The notes under the pieces are model-generated. The model was given only the letters and a program-made list of their open reading frames with translations. It was not told the DNA's origin and ran no database searches. A stretch of 13,270 bases of DNA from CAVXAE01 sp044225565 (GTDB lineage Bacteria; Pseudomonadota; Gammaproteobacteria; Steroidobacterales; Steroidobacteraceae): the NCBI GenBank assembly GCA_044225565.1, contig JBGAIL010000133.1, positions 1 through 13,270 of the forward strand, read 5' to 3'. Of the stretch, positions 1 through 6,951 are shown in pieces; position 1 is the stretch's first letter, and the number at the start of each line of letters is the position of its first letter. The position numbers and the translations under genes were made by a program.

Positions 1-1299
1 CTTCGTGGCGCCCATGACGTTGGCCGGGTTCACGGCCTTGTCGGTGGAGATGAGCACGAAAGTCTCGACGCCGGTCTCGAGAGCGGCCTCGGCCGTGTAC
101 CAGGTGCTGATGACGTTGTTGTGGATGCCCTCGATGACGTTGTGCTCGACGATGGGCACGTGCTTGTACGCCGCGGCGTGATACACCGTCTGCACGCCGT
201 AGATGGACAGCACCTCGCGCACGCGGTGGCGGTGATGCGCGTTGCCGAGCAGCGGGATGATCTCGGGCGGCGAGATCTCCGCCGTGGCGAGCTCCGCGAG
301 CTCGCGCTCGATGTTGTACAGCGCGAGCTCCGACATCTCGAAGAGCACCAGCCGACGCGGGCCGAGCTTGAGGATCTGGCGGCAGAGCTCCGAGCCGATG
401 GAGCCGCCCGCGCCGGTGACGAGCACCGACTTGTTCCTGATACAGCTCTCGAAGAGCTGCGGGTTGGGCGGCACCGCATCGCGGCCGAGCAGGTCTGCCA
501 CGTCCACGTCCTTGAGCTCGTCGATGCGCGCGGAGCCGGAGATGATGTCGTAGAGGTCAGGCAGCAGCTGCACGCGGATGCCGAGCGGTTCGAGGGAGTT
601 GAGGATCTCGCGGCGGCGGTACATCGAGGCCGAGGGCATTGCAAGGAGGATGCGCTCGATGTTGTGCTTCTTCATGAGCGCCGGGAACGCCTGGGGCGAG
701 AAGACCTTGAGCCCGTTGATGGAGTTGCCCTGCAGGGCGCGCTTGTCGTCGATGAAGGCAACGGGATGGAAATCCGGGCCGCCCAGCAGGATCGAAGAGA
801 GCTTGGCGCCGGCCTCTCCGGCTCCGTAAATGGCCACCCGCTTGGCGGCGCGGTCCTTGAGCCCATAGAAAAATACGTATCGCACAATGAAACGACTGCC
901 AGCCACGTACAGCATGGCGGCGGCCCAGTACATGGCGAGCGCGGAGAGCGGGAGCTGCCAGACGCCGAAGGCGCGGTCGTAGATGCCGAGGGCCAGCACG
1001 GACGTGCTGACTGCCACAACTACTGTGGCCATGGCTTTCGGCCCCATGAACCGGATTACGGCGCGGTAGAGACCGAACAAAGTGAAGACGGTGAGGCCGA
1101 TGGCGACGGTCGCAGCCAGTAGATGCCAGTACCGATCGATGGCGAGCAGACGATCGAACTTGAGGATGAGGGAGACCCAGAGGGCCGCCGGAAGCATGAC
1201 CGCATCGGCAACGATCATGATGAGCCGCTTAGAGCCGCGAGGCAGCCTGAGGAGGGACTGCGCAAGTCCGGACAGGCCTGCGATCGATGTGTCGCTCAC
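1..1299 (-). CDS. wbpM: WbpM/CapD/PglF-family UDP-GlcNAc 4,6-dehydratase, membrane-anchored (3' end cut by window)
   Basis: Inner-membrane nucleotide-sugar dehydratase that would convert UDP-GlcNAc to the UDP-4-keto-6-deoxy sugar, the first step to bacillosamine-type or FucNAc/QuiNAc-type sugars. I translated it by hand from the reverse complement; 433 codons are in the window and the frame is open at base 1. The first ~130 residues hold about four hydrophobic segments. A first Rossmann motif, VAIYGAGEAGAKL, starts at residue 155. The second, catalytic Rossmann motif VTGAGGSIGSE is at 294-304. AAAYKHVP follows at ~375, and the STDKAV motif typical of the WbpM/PglF class (in place of the usual Tyr-x-x-x-Lys) is at 418-423. 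Family members run to ~620-660 residues, so roughly 200 are missing. The GTG at 1299 was chosen because GAAGGG lies 9 bases upstream and the product then begins like WbpM (LPRGSKR before the first membrane segment). Codon use changes sharply near base 840 (see findings). The sugar made cannot be fixed from this gene alone. Confidence 0.95.
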   Translation of the reverse strand, partial: MSDTSIAGLSGLAQSLLRLPRGSKRLIMIVADAVMLPAALWVSLILKFDRLLAIDRYWHLLAATVAIGLTVFTLFGLYRAVIRFMGPKAMATVVVAVSTSVLALGIYDRAFGVWQLPLSALAMYWAAAMLYVAGSRFIVRYVFFYGLKDRAAKRVAIYGAGEAGAKLSSILLGGPDFHPVAFIDDKRALQGNSINGLKVFSPQAFPALMKKHNIERILLAMPSASMYRRREILNSLEPLGIRVQLLPDLYDIISGSARIDELKDVDVADLLGRDAVPPNPQLFESCIRNKSVLVTGAGGSIGSELCRQILKLGPRRLVLFEMSELALYNIERELAELATAEISPPEIIPLLGNAHHRHRVREVLSIYGVQTVYHAAAYKHVPIVEHNVIEGIHNNVISTWYTAEAALETGVETFVLISTDKAVNPANVMGATK

Positions 1300-1444
1300 C
1301 CGTGTCTGCCCTTCATACTCATCCTCCGTGTCTCCATCAGACGACAGCCCGACCGGAGTCGAGCCTGCACCGTCGCCAGCCCTGACTCGACGTTATGACA
1401 TCGGCGGGGCGCAGTGTACAGGATTCGGAACGGCAGGGCGCCCG
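1300..1444 (-). other. 145-base intergenic gap, largest in the window
   Basis: This lies between the aminotransferase stop and the dehydratase start; all other junctions overlap or leave at most 45 bases. I see no open frame of note and no strong hairpin followed by a T-run, so a terminator is not supported. Weak promoter-like hexamers exist on the minus strand (TGTACA, then CATAAC 17 bases on, around 1390-1415), but they match the consensus poorly. A separate promoter for the dehydratase is possible but unproven. Confidence 0.4.
1309..1314 (-). promoter_or_regulatory. Ribosome binding site setting the GTG start of the dehydratase
   Basis: Read on the minus strand this is GAAGGG, nine bases before GTG 1299. 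It is the only good Shine-Dalgarno match near the N-terminus and no in-frame ATG precedes the first membrane segment, so it decides the start. Confidence 0.6.
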
Positions 1445-2620
1445 TCAGGTTCCAGCCTGCCGCAGCACTTCGCTCAGCACATCACAGGCCCGGGTCATCT
1501 GTACATCGGTGAGCGACGGATGCACCAGCATGGTGAGACTCGTCTCGCCCAGCGATCTCGCGACTGGCAAGCGCTCACGAGGACGGAATCGGGTGCCATC
1601 GAAGGCCTTTTCGAGATACACCTCGGAGCAAGAGCCCTGGTAGCAGGGAACACCGCGAGCCACGATCTCGTCGATGATGCGATCGCGCGTCCAGCCCGGA
1701 GCCAGGCGTTCCGGTCGCACGAATGCGCAGAACCGGTACCAGGCGTGCGTGACGTCAGCCGGCACCTCACCGACCCTCACTGCCGGAAACCGCCGGCATA
1801 CCTCCGCGAGTCGCTGTGCGTTCGCGGCCCGACGCGCATGCCATTCAGGCATTCTGCCGAGTTGGATGCGCCCGATCGCCGCTTGCATCTCGATCATGCG
1901 CCAGTTCGTGCCGAAGGATTCGTGCACCCAGCGAAAGCCGGGAAGGTGGCGCCGCTCGTACACGGCCTCCCAGGACTTGCCGTGGTCCTTGCGACTCCAC
2001 ATGAGAGCCCACAGTGCGGGATCGTTCGTAGTCACCATCCCGCCCTCCCCTCCGGTGGTGATGATCTTGTCCTGGCAGAAAGACCACGCTCCGATATGAC
2101 CGATGCTTCCGACCCGGCGTCCACGGTAGACCGCACCGTGAGCCTGAGCGCAATCCTCGATGACCTTGATCCCGCGCTCGCTGGCCAGCGCCATGATCGG
2201 GTCCATGTGGCAAGGCATGCCTGCGAGGTGCACGCAGATGATCGCGCGCGTTCGCTCCGTGACGACCGCACTGATGGTTTGCGCGGAAATGTTCTGAGAC
2301 TCGGGATCGACATCCGCGAACACCGGCGTCGCGCCCACCGTCACGACGCAAGAAACGGAAGCGAGGAAAGTGCGTGGAGTGACAATGACTTCGTCACCCG
2401 GGCCGATGTCGAGCGCTATCAATGCCGCTTCCAGAGCGAGCGTCCCGTTGGCCAGTGCGACGGCATGAGCCGTCCCCGTCCAGGCGGCGAACTCACTCTC
2501 GAATCGTCGGCATTCCTCCCCCGTCCAGTAATTGACACGGTTGGACAGCAACACGCGCGACACTGCATCGGCCTCTTCGCACGTGAAGCTAGGCCAGGGG
2601 GCAAAAGGCGTATTCAGCAT
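1445..2620 (-). CDS. pglE: DegT/DnrJ/EryC1/StrS-family PLP aminotransferase, PglE-like
   Basis: Sugar aminotransferase that would place an amino group on the 4-keto sugar made by the adjacent dehydratase, using PLP and probably glutamate. At 391 residues it has full family length. Visible motifs: ANGT at 57-60 in the cofactor phosphate region, EDCAQAHGA at 155-163 with Asp156 placed to contact the PLP ring nitrogen, the PLP-binding lysine K185 in SFCQDKIITTGGEGG (180-194), and the conserved GTNWRM at 237-242. The ATG at 2620 follows the acetyltransferase stop by five bases; a purine-rich GAGAGAG lies a little far upstream, inside the end of that gene. The KIITT-G-G-G-M stretch resembles Campylobacter PglE more than WbpE. 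Position between a PglD-like acetyltransferase and a PglF-like dehydratase supports the UDP-4-amino sugar step, but other amino-sugar products are possible. Hand-counted third-position GC over the first 80 codons is ~71%, lower than in the dehydratase. Confidence 0.93.
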   Translation of the reverse strand: MLNTPFAPWPSFTCEEADAVSRVLLSNRVNYWTGEECRRFESEFAAWTGTAHAVALANGTLALEAALIALDIGPGDEVIVTPRTFLASVSCVVTVGATPVFADVDPESQNISAQTISAVVTERTRAIICVHLAGMPCHMDPIMALASERGIKVIEDCAQAHGAVYRGRRVGSIGHIGAWSFCQDKIITTGGEGGMVTTNDPALWALMWSRKDHGKSWEAVYERRHLPGFRWVHESFGTNWRMIEMQAAIGRIQLGRMPEWHARRAANAQRLAEVCRRFPAVRVGEVPADVTHAWYRFCAFVRPERLAPGWTRDRIIDEIVARGVPCYQGSCSEVYLEKAFDGTRFRPRERLPVARSLGETSLTMLVHPSLTDVQMTRACDVLSEVLRQAGT

Positions 2621-2625
2621 GTTCG

Positions 2626-3294
2626 CTAGGACTCTCTCAGGAACCGCGCAGGGTTGCCGACGACGACGGCGCCGGCAGGAACGCTTTTCGTGACGACAGA
2701 GCCCATACCCACCACCGCGCCGCGGCCTATGACCAGCGGATCGCCCGGCCGCCCCTGCCTAAGCACACAGCCCGCACCAAGATAAGCGCCGTCCTCGATG
2801 CGGACGTTACCGTTGCAGTGCACGCCCGGAGCGAAAGTGACGAAATCGCCGATGACGCAGTCGTGCTCGACGTAAGAGTACAGGTTGGCATGGAAATGTC
2901 GCCCGATGCGGATGTTGGACGTCAGGGTCACGAAGGGAGACAGGATAGCGCCCTCACCGAGGCGCACCTCATCCATGATGACCGCGTTTGGCGAACGCAC
3001 CGTGAAGCTCTGGATGCCATCCTCGTCACAACGCTTCGCTAACCGCTGGCGGATCTCCGGATTGGCGATGGCGATGCAGATGCGGCGCGGAGCGAGTTCA
3101 GCGAGGAACTGGCGATAACCCAGCACTCGCCTTCCGTTCACGGACTGCCCCTGCAGTGCGTCGTCGACGAACACAAGCTCGTATCCATCGGCTGGCAATT
3201 GCCCGGCCAGCATCACATCGGCCACGGGCAGCACGCCGCGGCCGCAGCCGCTCGCGCCGTAGATGCCGAACAGCGGCGCTGCCGGCCCGCTCAT
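2626..3294 (-). CDS. pglD: NeuD/PglD-family sugar O/N-acetyltransferase (left-handed beta-helix)
   Basis: Acetyl-CoA-dependent acyltransferase, expected to N-acetylate the 4-amino group of the UDP-sugar to finish UDP-N,N'-diacetylbacillosamine or a similar sugar. The 222-residue product has an N-terminal Rossmann-like domain (GIYGASGCGRG at 10-20, VDD at 43-45) and hexapeptide repeats from ~105 to ~205 forming the beta-helix. The probable catalytic base is His144 in VEHDCVIGD (142-150), aligning with the EHECVIG histidine of Campylobacter PglD. It ends with the usual VVGNPARFL. The ATG at 3294 overlaps the upstream TGA as ATGA; the same frame is open further upstream, but that stretch is only the shadow of the sugar transferase. 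One oddity is Cys17 where PglD has His in GASGHG. Acting on another amino sugar, or as an O-acetyltransferase, cannot be excluded. Confidence 0.92.
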   Translation of the reverse strand: MSGPAAPLFGIYGASGCGRGVLPVADVMLAGQLPADGYELVFVDDALQGQSVNGRRVLGYRQFLAELAPRRICIAIANPEIRQRLAKRCDEDGIQSFTVRSPNAVIMDEVRLGEGAILSPFVTLTSNIRIGRHFHANLYSYVEHDCVIGDFVTFAPGVHCNGNVRIEDGAYLGAGCVLRQGRPGDPLVIGRGAVVGMGSVVTKSVPAGAVVVGNPARFLRES

Positions 3295-3884
3295 TTCCCG
3301 GATCCCCCGAACTTCGTCATGGTCGCCTCTCCAGAGCGCGATATGCCTTCCCTTGAAAGCACCGTACGCAGCGTGAGCCACAATATGCGCAGATCGAGAT
3401 ACATGGATCGATTGTCCACGTACCAGATGTCGAGCGCGAACCGTTGCTCCCAGGAGACGGCATTGCGGCCGTTTACCTGGGCCCAGCCCGTGATCCCGGG
3501 CCTGACTTCGTGGCGGCGGGATTGCTGTGAGTCGTAGAGCGGGAGGTACTCGGTAGGCAAAGGCCGCGGCCCGACGATGCTCATGTCGCCCCGCAGCACG
3601 TTCCAGAGCTGCGGAAGCTCGTCGAGACTCGCGGAGCGCAGCACACGACCGAGGCCGGTGAGTCGCGCCGAATCCCGCTCCGGCTTCCAGTCGCCAGGAG
3701 GCGCGATCGCCATGGATCGGAACTTGAACATGGTAAACGGCCTGCCCTGCAAGCCGGTGCGGACCTGACGAAACAGCACCGGCGAGCCGTCCTGCAAGCG
3801 AACGGCAGCCGCGACCAGCAGCATGACGGGACATGCGACCAGCAGTGCGAGAGTCGACACTACGACATCGAACAGCCTTTTCAC
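3291..3884 (-). CDS. pglC: PglC-type undecaprenyl-phosphate sugar-1-phosphate transferase (small bacterial sugar transferase)
   Basis: Monotopic phosphoglycosyl transferase that starts the glycan by moving a sugar phosphate from a UDP-sugar to undecaprenyl phosphate on the inner face of the membrane. At 197 residues it is the minimal catalytic form, without the multi-spanning N-terminal part of WcaJ/WbaP. The hydrophobic re-entrant segment spans ~6-29, followed by PVLFRQ (35-40), KFRSM (54-58), the catalytic Asp88-Glu89 pair in SLDELPQLWNV, GPRPL (105-109) and RPGITGWAQVNGRN (128-141). Start is GTG 3884, overlapping the lyase TGA as GTGA; its own TGA overlaps the next ATG in the same way. The small form, next to PglD/E/F-like genes, suggests a diacetylbacillosamine-type first sugar. 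GalNAc-P, QuiNAc-P or FucNAc-P transfer by similar enzymes is the alternative. Confidence 0.95.
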   Translation of the reverse strand: MKRLFDVVVSTLALLVACPVMLLVAAAVRLQDGSPVLFRQVRTGLQGRPFTMFKFRSMAIAPPGDWKPERDSARLTGLGRVLRSASLDELPQLWNVLRGDMSIVGPRPLPTEYLPLYDSQQSRRHEVRPGITGWAQVNGRNAVSWEQRFALDIWYVDNRSMYLDLRILWLTLRTVLSREGISRSGEATMTKFGGSGK

Positions 3885-5734
3885 GAGCCCGTCACCGAAG
3901 TTGTGATTCGTGCGCCCGATGAATCACCCTGTCGCGTGATGCGCACGGCGCAGGAAGGGAGGCGGACGGAGTAAGTCGGCGAGAACCATGCCACCGCATC
4001 GCCTTCACGCGCCGCCACCCGCATCGCACCCTCCGCACGAACACAATCGGACCCGGCTGCGTCGGGATGCAGCAGCCAGGTGACTTCCATCCCATGCCCC
4101 TTCGACAAGGCGAGATCGTCGATGCGCACACCGTCAGTCTGCACGAATACCTCGCGCCTCACGAACCCAGGGCGTTCCGCCACGATGCGTGCCCCACCTC
4201 CCTCGCGGCTCGCTGAGACCATCCGGGCCTTCGGCCAAGACAGCCACAGGAAGCGAGGACCACGCTTCGCGGGAAGCTCGCCTTCGAGCAAAGGACCGTT
4301 ATGGATGTGCGCTTCCGCTAGGCCGTTGTTCCACGGTTCAACCGAGTTGTATGCAAAGGTGCCGGCATCCACCACGATCTCCTTGCCGCCGATCCGCACG
4401 TCGAGGTGCAGGCTATCGAGGTGAGAAGGGCGATGGCCGTAGCTACCCGCGCGCAGGAATGCCACGCAATTGCCGACTCGAGCTATCGCCCAGCCGGAAT
4501 CACCAACGACGATGCCGTCGCCTCGGCGCGGCGCCGCACCAACAGACTCCGGTGTGCCAAGCCATTGCAGCGTCTCCTCATCGTGTGGCATGTCGGCCGG
4601 CAAACGAGTGCCACGAACGATGGTGGCGAGCGTGAGTAGCGGCCTGAAGTCCCGATGCGGCGTGCTGGAAAGGGGAGTCACACGCGCTCCATCGTTCGCG
4701 CCGTGGTTCGGCACCTCGCCGCTCGTTTCGTCCACGAGAGCAACAAGCAATCGCACCGCGGCGTCGAGCCGACGCCGACTTTCCGGAGAAAGTTCAACCC
4801 CGGCAGCGCGCAGTGCTCTTTCCGCGTGCATGGCCTGTTCGAGCGCCACCCGGGTGTAATTGAATGAGTGCTGGGCGTACCAGCCGTCCGCAGCGAATTG
4901 ATCGTGAATCTGTTCTTCAAGTAAACACCGTCCGGCACTGAGCCATCGGACGGCCTCCGGATGGGCACCCTGAAGGCGCAAGCCGATATGGATGAGACCC
5001 GCCGCCTCACTGATGCCATGATTGTTGCGCTGCGACAGGCCATAGCCGATGGCGTCCGCAATGCGCTCGCCGGACCAGCCGAGCACGGTCGAAGCGAGAC
5101 TCTCGGCTTCGTCATCGCGGCCCTCAGCCGGCAGCCCGTCCATCGCGTGCAAGATGGCCAGTGCGCGGATCGCGACTTCCTGACCACAAGCCCACTGTAC
5201 ACCGCGGAAGGGCGGATTCTCGTGCGCCCAATCCTTCAAACGGGCGTAGAACGCCCGCGCCAATACGGGGTCCGGACTGACGGCATGGGCGCGCACGAGA
5301 TCGTATACCCATCCGAAACGGCCCGGCTCCCATACGTCCTTGATGTCGGCCGCGCGCGGCATCAGTGGCACGCGCCACCACTCGACGTCCGGAAACTCGA
5401 AGCCCGATTCGGGGTGGGTTCTCCACTCCCGCGCGGTGACTGGGAGCCGCCGCCATTCATGCCCATAGGCCTGGTAGAAACCATCCAGAACGCGGCGCGA
5501 GCGCTCCAGTATCCGCTCGCGAACGCCCGACGGCAGTTGATTCCAGTCTCCCGCGGGGCCATAGCGCATTTCAGCCCGAAATGCGCCAGGAAAGGCAGAC
5601 GCAACTGGTTGCGGCCGGAAGCGTCCAAACCGTTTGCGGAATTCATGGCGGCCGCGGCGCGCCAGACCCCGGAACCGGTACGTGCGCCACAGCGTGCCAG
5701 GCACGCGCAACCAGAAGGAAAGCGGCGCTTTCAT
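3881..5734 (-). CDS. Heparinase II/III-family protein (predicted uronate-polysaccharide lyase)
   Basis: The 617-residue protein shows the two-part heparinase II/III layout: an alpha/alpha barrel (~60-370) and a C-terminal beta-sandwich (~400-605). Family members cleave uronic-acid-containing chains by beta-elimination. Visible candidates for catalytic or metal residues are NNHGISE (237-243; His239, Glu243), QHSFNY (288-293; Tyr293), NHGANDG (343-349) and the His/Asp-rich stretch HRPSHLDSLHLD (434-445), followed by VVDAGTFAY. The N-terminus is rich in Arg/Lys and has no convincing hydrophobic signal core, unlike periplasmic AlgL-type lyases. The ATG at 5734 overlaps the upstream TGA (ATGA), and its own stop overlaps the sugar transferase start, so it is embedded in the operon. 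Substrate is unknown; the uronate made by the WbpD/WbpI-type route is a reasonable guess. A non-catalytic or assembly role is also possible. Confidence 0.85.
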   Translation of the reverse strand: MKAPLSFWLRVPGTLWRTYRFRGLARRGRHEFRKRFGRFRPQPVASAFPGAFRAEMRYGPAGDWNQLPSGVRERILERSRRVLDGFYQAYGHEWRRLPVTAREWRTHPESGFEFPDVEWWRVPLMPRAADIKDVWEPGRFGWVYDLVRAHAVSPDPVLARAFYARLKDWAHENPPFRGVQWACGQEVAIRALAILHAMDGLPAEGRDDEAESLASTVLGWSGERIADAIGYGLSQRNNHGISEAAGLIHIGLRLQGAHPEAVRWLSAGRCLLEEQIHDQFAADGWYAQHSFNYTRVALEQAMHAERALRAAGVELSPESRRRLDAAVRLLVALVDETSGEVPNHGANDGARVTPLSSTPHRDFRPLLTLATIVRGTRLPADMPHDEETLQWLGTPESVGAAPRRGDGIVVGDSGWAIARVGNCVAFLRAGSYGHRPSHLDSLHLDVRIGGKEIVVDAGTFAYNSVEPWNNGLAEAHIHNGPLLEGELPAKRGPRFLWLSWPKARMVSASREGGGARIVAERPGFVRREVFVQTDGVRIDDLALSKGHGMEVTWLLHPDAAGSDCVRAEGAMRVAAREGDAVAWFSPTYSVRLPSCAVRITRQGDSSGARITTSVTGS

Positions 5735-6951
5735 GGAGTAATCAGGTTCGCCAGTCCATTTTCGAGACTCGACGCCAGAATCTGACGACTATGCGTGCGC
5801 TCCACCCAGTCGCGACCGGATCGTCCTCTTTCGCGCCTTTCCCTTGCATCCAGTCCCGCGAGCGCACTCACGGCTTCCGCCAGCGCCATGGCGCTCGCGT
5901 CGGCAGCCTGCACGCCGGCGTGCGCCTGGGACAGCATTTGCGCGACTTCTCCTGGCACATTACATACGACCGGTAGGCCGGCCGCCAGATAATCGAAAAG
6001 CTTATTTGGACTGACTCCAAAAGAGAACAGCGGCGCCTCGCGCAAGACCATGAGCCCGGCATCGGCCCGCGCCAGCAGAGCTGCAAGTTGCGACTTGGAT
6101 ACGGGATCGTGAAACTCGACGTGCTGCAGCCCGCGCCGAGAGGCGCTAGCGCGCAGTCCTGCCTTCACCGGTCCATCACCGATCAACAGAAAGCGCACGT
6201 TCGCGGACGGACCTAGAATCTCGGCGGCATCGAGAACCCGATCCAGCCCATTCGCTGGCCCATGGGCGCCGGCGTAGACGAATGTCAGCGGGCGTCCGCT
6301 GGCGCTTTCCTCGGAATCCGCTGGCTGTATGGCATCGACATCGACTCCATTCGGCACGTAGAGCATCTTCTGCGCCGGCACGCCATGCTGCTCGAGATAG
6401 TCTTGGGTGCCGCGTGCCAGCACAAGCACTCGATCCGCATCGCGATACAAGCCTCTGGCGACGCTGTCGATCAGTGTGTACGAGACACCGCGCCGCCCTC
6501 CAGCGGCAACAAGGCTCTCAGGCCAGAGATCGCGCACTTCGAACACGAACGGAACACGCGCGCGACGCGCCAGACTGCGACCGGCAACGGCAGCGAATAT
6601 CTGGGGCGATGAGCCGATGACGATGTCCGGCGCGGTTTGCAATTCTCGAGCCTCGCGTACCACGCTGCGGTAAAAGGTCAGCCAATTCCAGGCGCGCCTC
6701 CAGTCGTTGCGTTCGTAGCAGGAGGCCCATAGCCAACGGATTTCGACACCGTCCTGGATCTCCCGGTGGGTCGCCCGGTCGAACTCCCCCGCACGTCTGG
6801 TATATCGACGGGCGTGCAGATGCAGGTCGGAAGCAAAGATGCAGACCTTCCATCCCCGCCTCACGAGCTCGCGGCCGAGCTCGAAATGCCGCGTGCCACC
6901 ACCGTCCCGCGGCAGCAGTGCGAACTGGTTCACCCAGATCAGCGAGCGCAT
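5731..6951 (-). CDS. Glycosyltransferase family 4, WbuB-like
   Basis: GT-B glycosyltransferase of 406 residues, expected to add a sugar from a nucleotide donor to the lipid-linked chain at the cytoplasmic face. The N-terminal domain begins with LIWVNQF and has GGGTRHFE (17-24), as in WbuB-type enzymes; EVRDLWPES is at 138-146. The donor-binding half shows VPNGVD (199-204), VYAGAHGPANGLD (225-237), IGDGP (257-261) and SPNKLFDYLAAGLPVV (314-329), the usual GT4 signature region. ATG 6951 lies inside the end of the preceding glycosyltransferase gene (13-base overlap) and has no clear Shine-Dalgarno, which fits coupled translation. Its TGA overlaps the lyase ATG. Homologues often use amino-sugar donors such as L-FucNAc, but donor and linkage cannot be told from sequence. 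Confidence 0.92.
   Translation of the reverse strand: MRSLIWVNQFALLPRDGGGTRHFELGRELVRRGWKVCIFASDLHLHARRYTRRAGEFDRATHREIQDGVEIRWLWASCYERNDWRRAWNWLTFYRSVVREARELQTAPDIVIGSSPQIFAAVAGRSLARRARVPFVFEVRDLWPESLVAAGGRRGVSYTLIDSVARGLYRDADRVLVLARGTQDYLEQHGVPAQKMLYVPNGVDVDAIQPADSEESASGRPLTFVYAGAHGPANGLDRVLDAAEILGPSANVRFLLIGDGPVKAGLRASASRRGLQHVEFHDPVSKSQLAALLARADAGLMVLREAPLFSFGVSPNKLFDYLAAGLPVVCNVPGEVAQMLSQAHAGVQAADASAMALAEAVSALAGLDARERRERGRSGRDWVERTHSRQILASSLENGLANLITP

Noticed and set aside
121..1122. 333-codon plus-strand open frame
   Set aside because: Antisense to the dehydratase coding frame, which I read in full with intact Rossmann motifs. The plus-strand product looks like mirrored codon bias.
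1350..1395. Short inverted GAGTC/GACTC pair in the intergenic gap, considered as a terminator
   Set aside because: The stem is only five bases with a loop of over twenty, and no T-run follows on the minus strand.
1082..2629. 515-codon open frame on the plus strand opposite the dehydratase and aminotransferase
   Set aside because: Low-complexity composition rich in Arg, His and Asp with no recognisable domain. It lies antisense to two genes with clear family motifs, as is common in high-GC DNA.
3295..3834. Long N-terminal extension of the NeuD-like acetyltransferase
   Set aside because: The frame is open upstream, but the extra ~180 residues are an out-of-frame reading of the sugar transferase. 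The ATGA overlap at 3291-3294 gives a start matching the family.
4961..5785. 274-codon plus-strand open frame
   Set aside because: Antisense to the N-terminal domain of the heparinase-family gene; no recognisable features.
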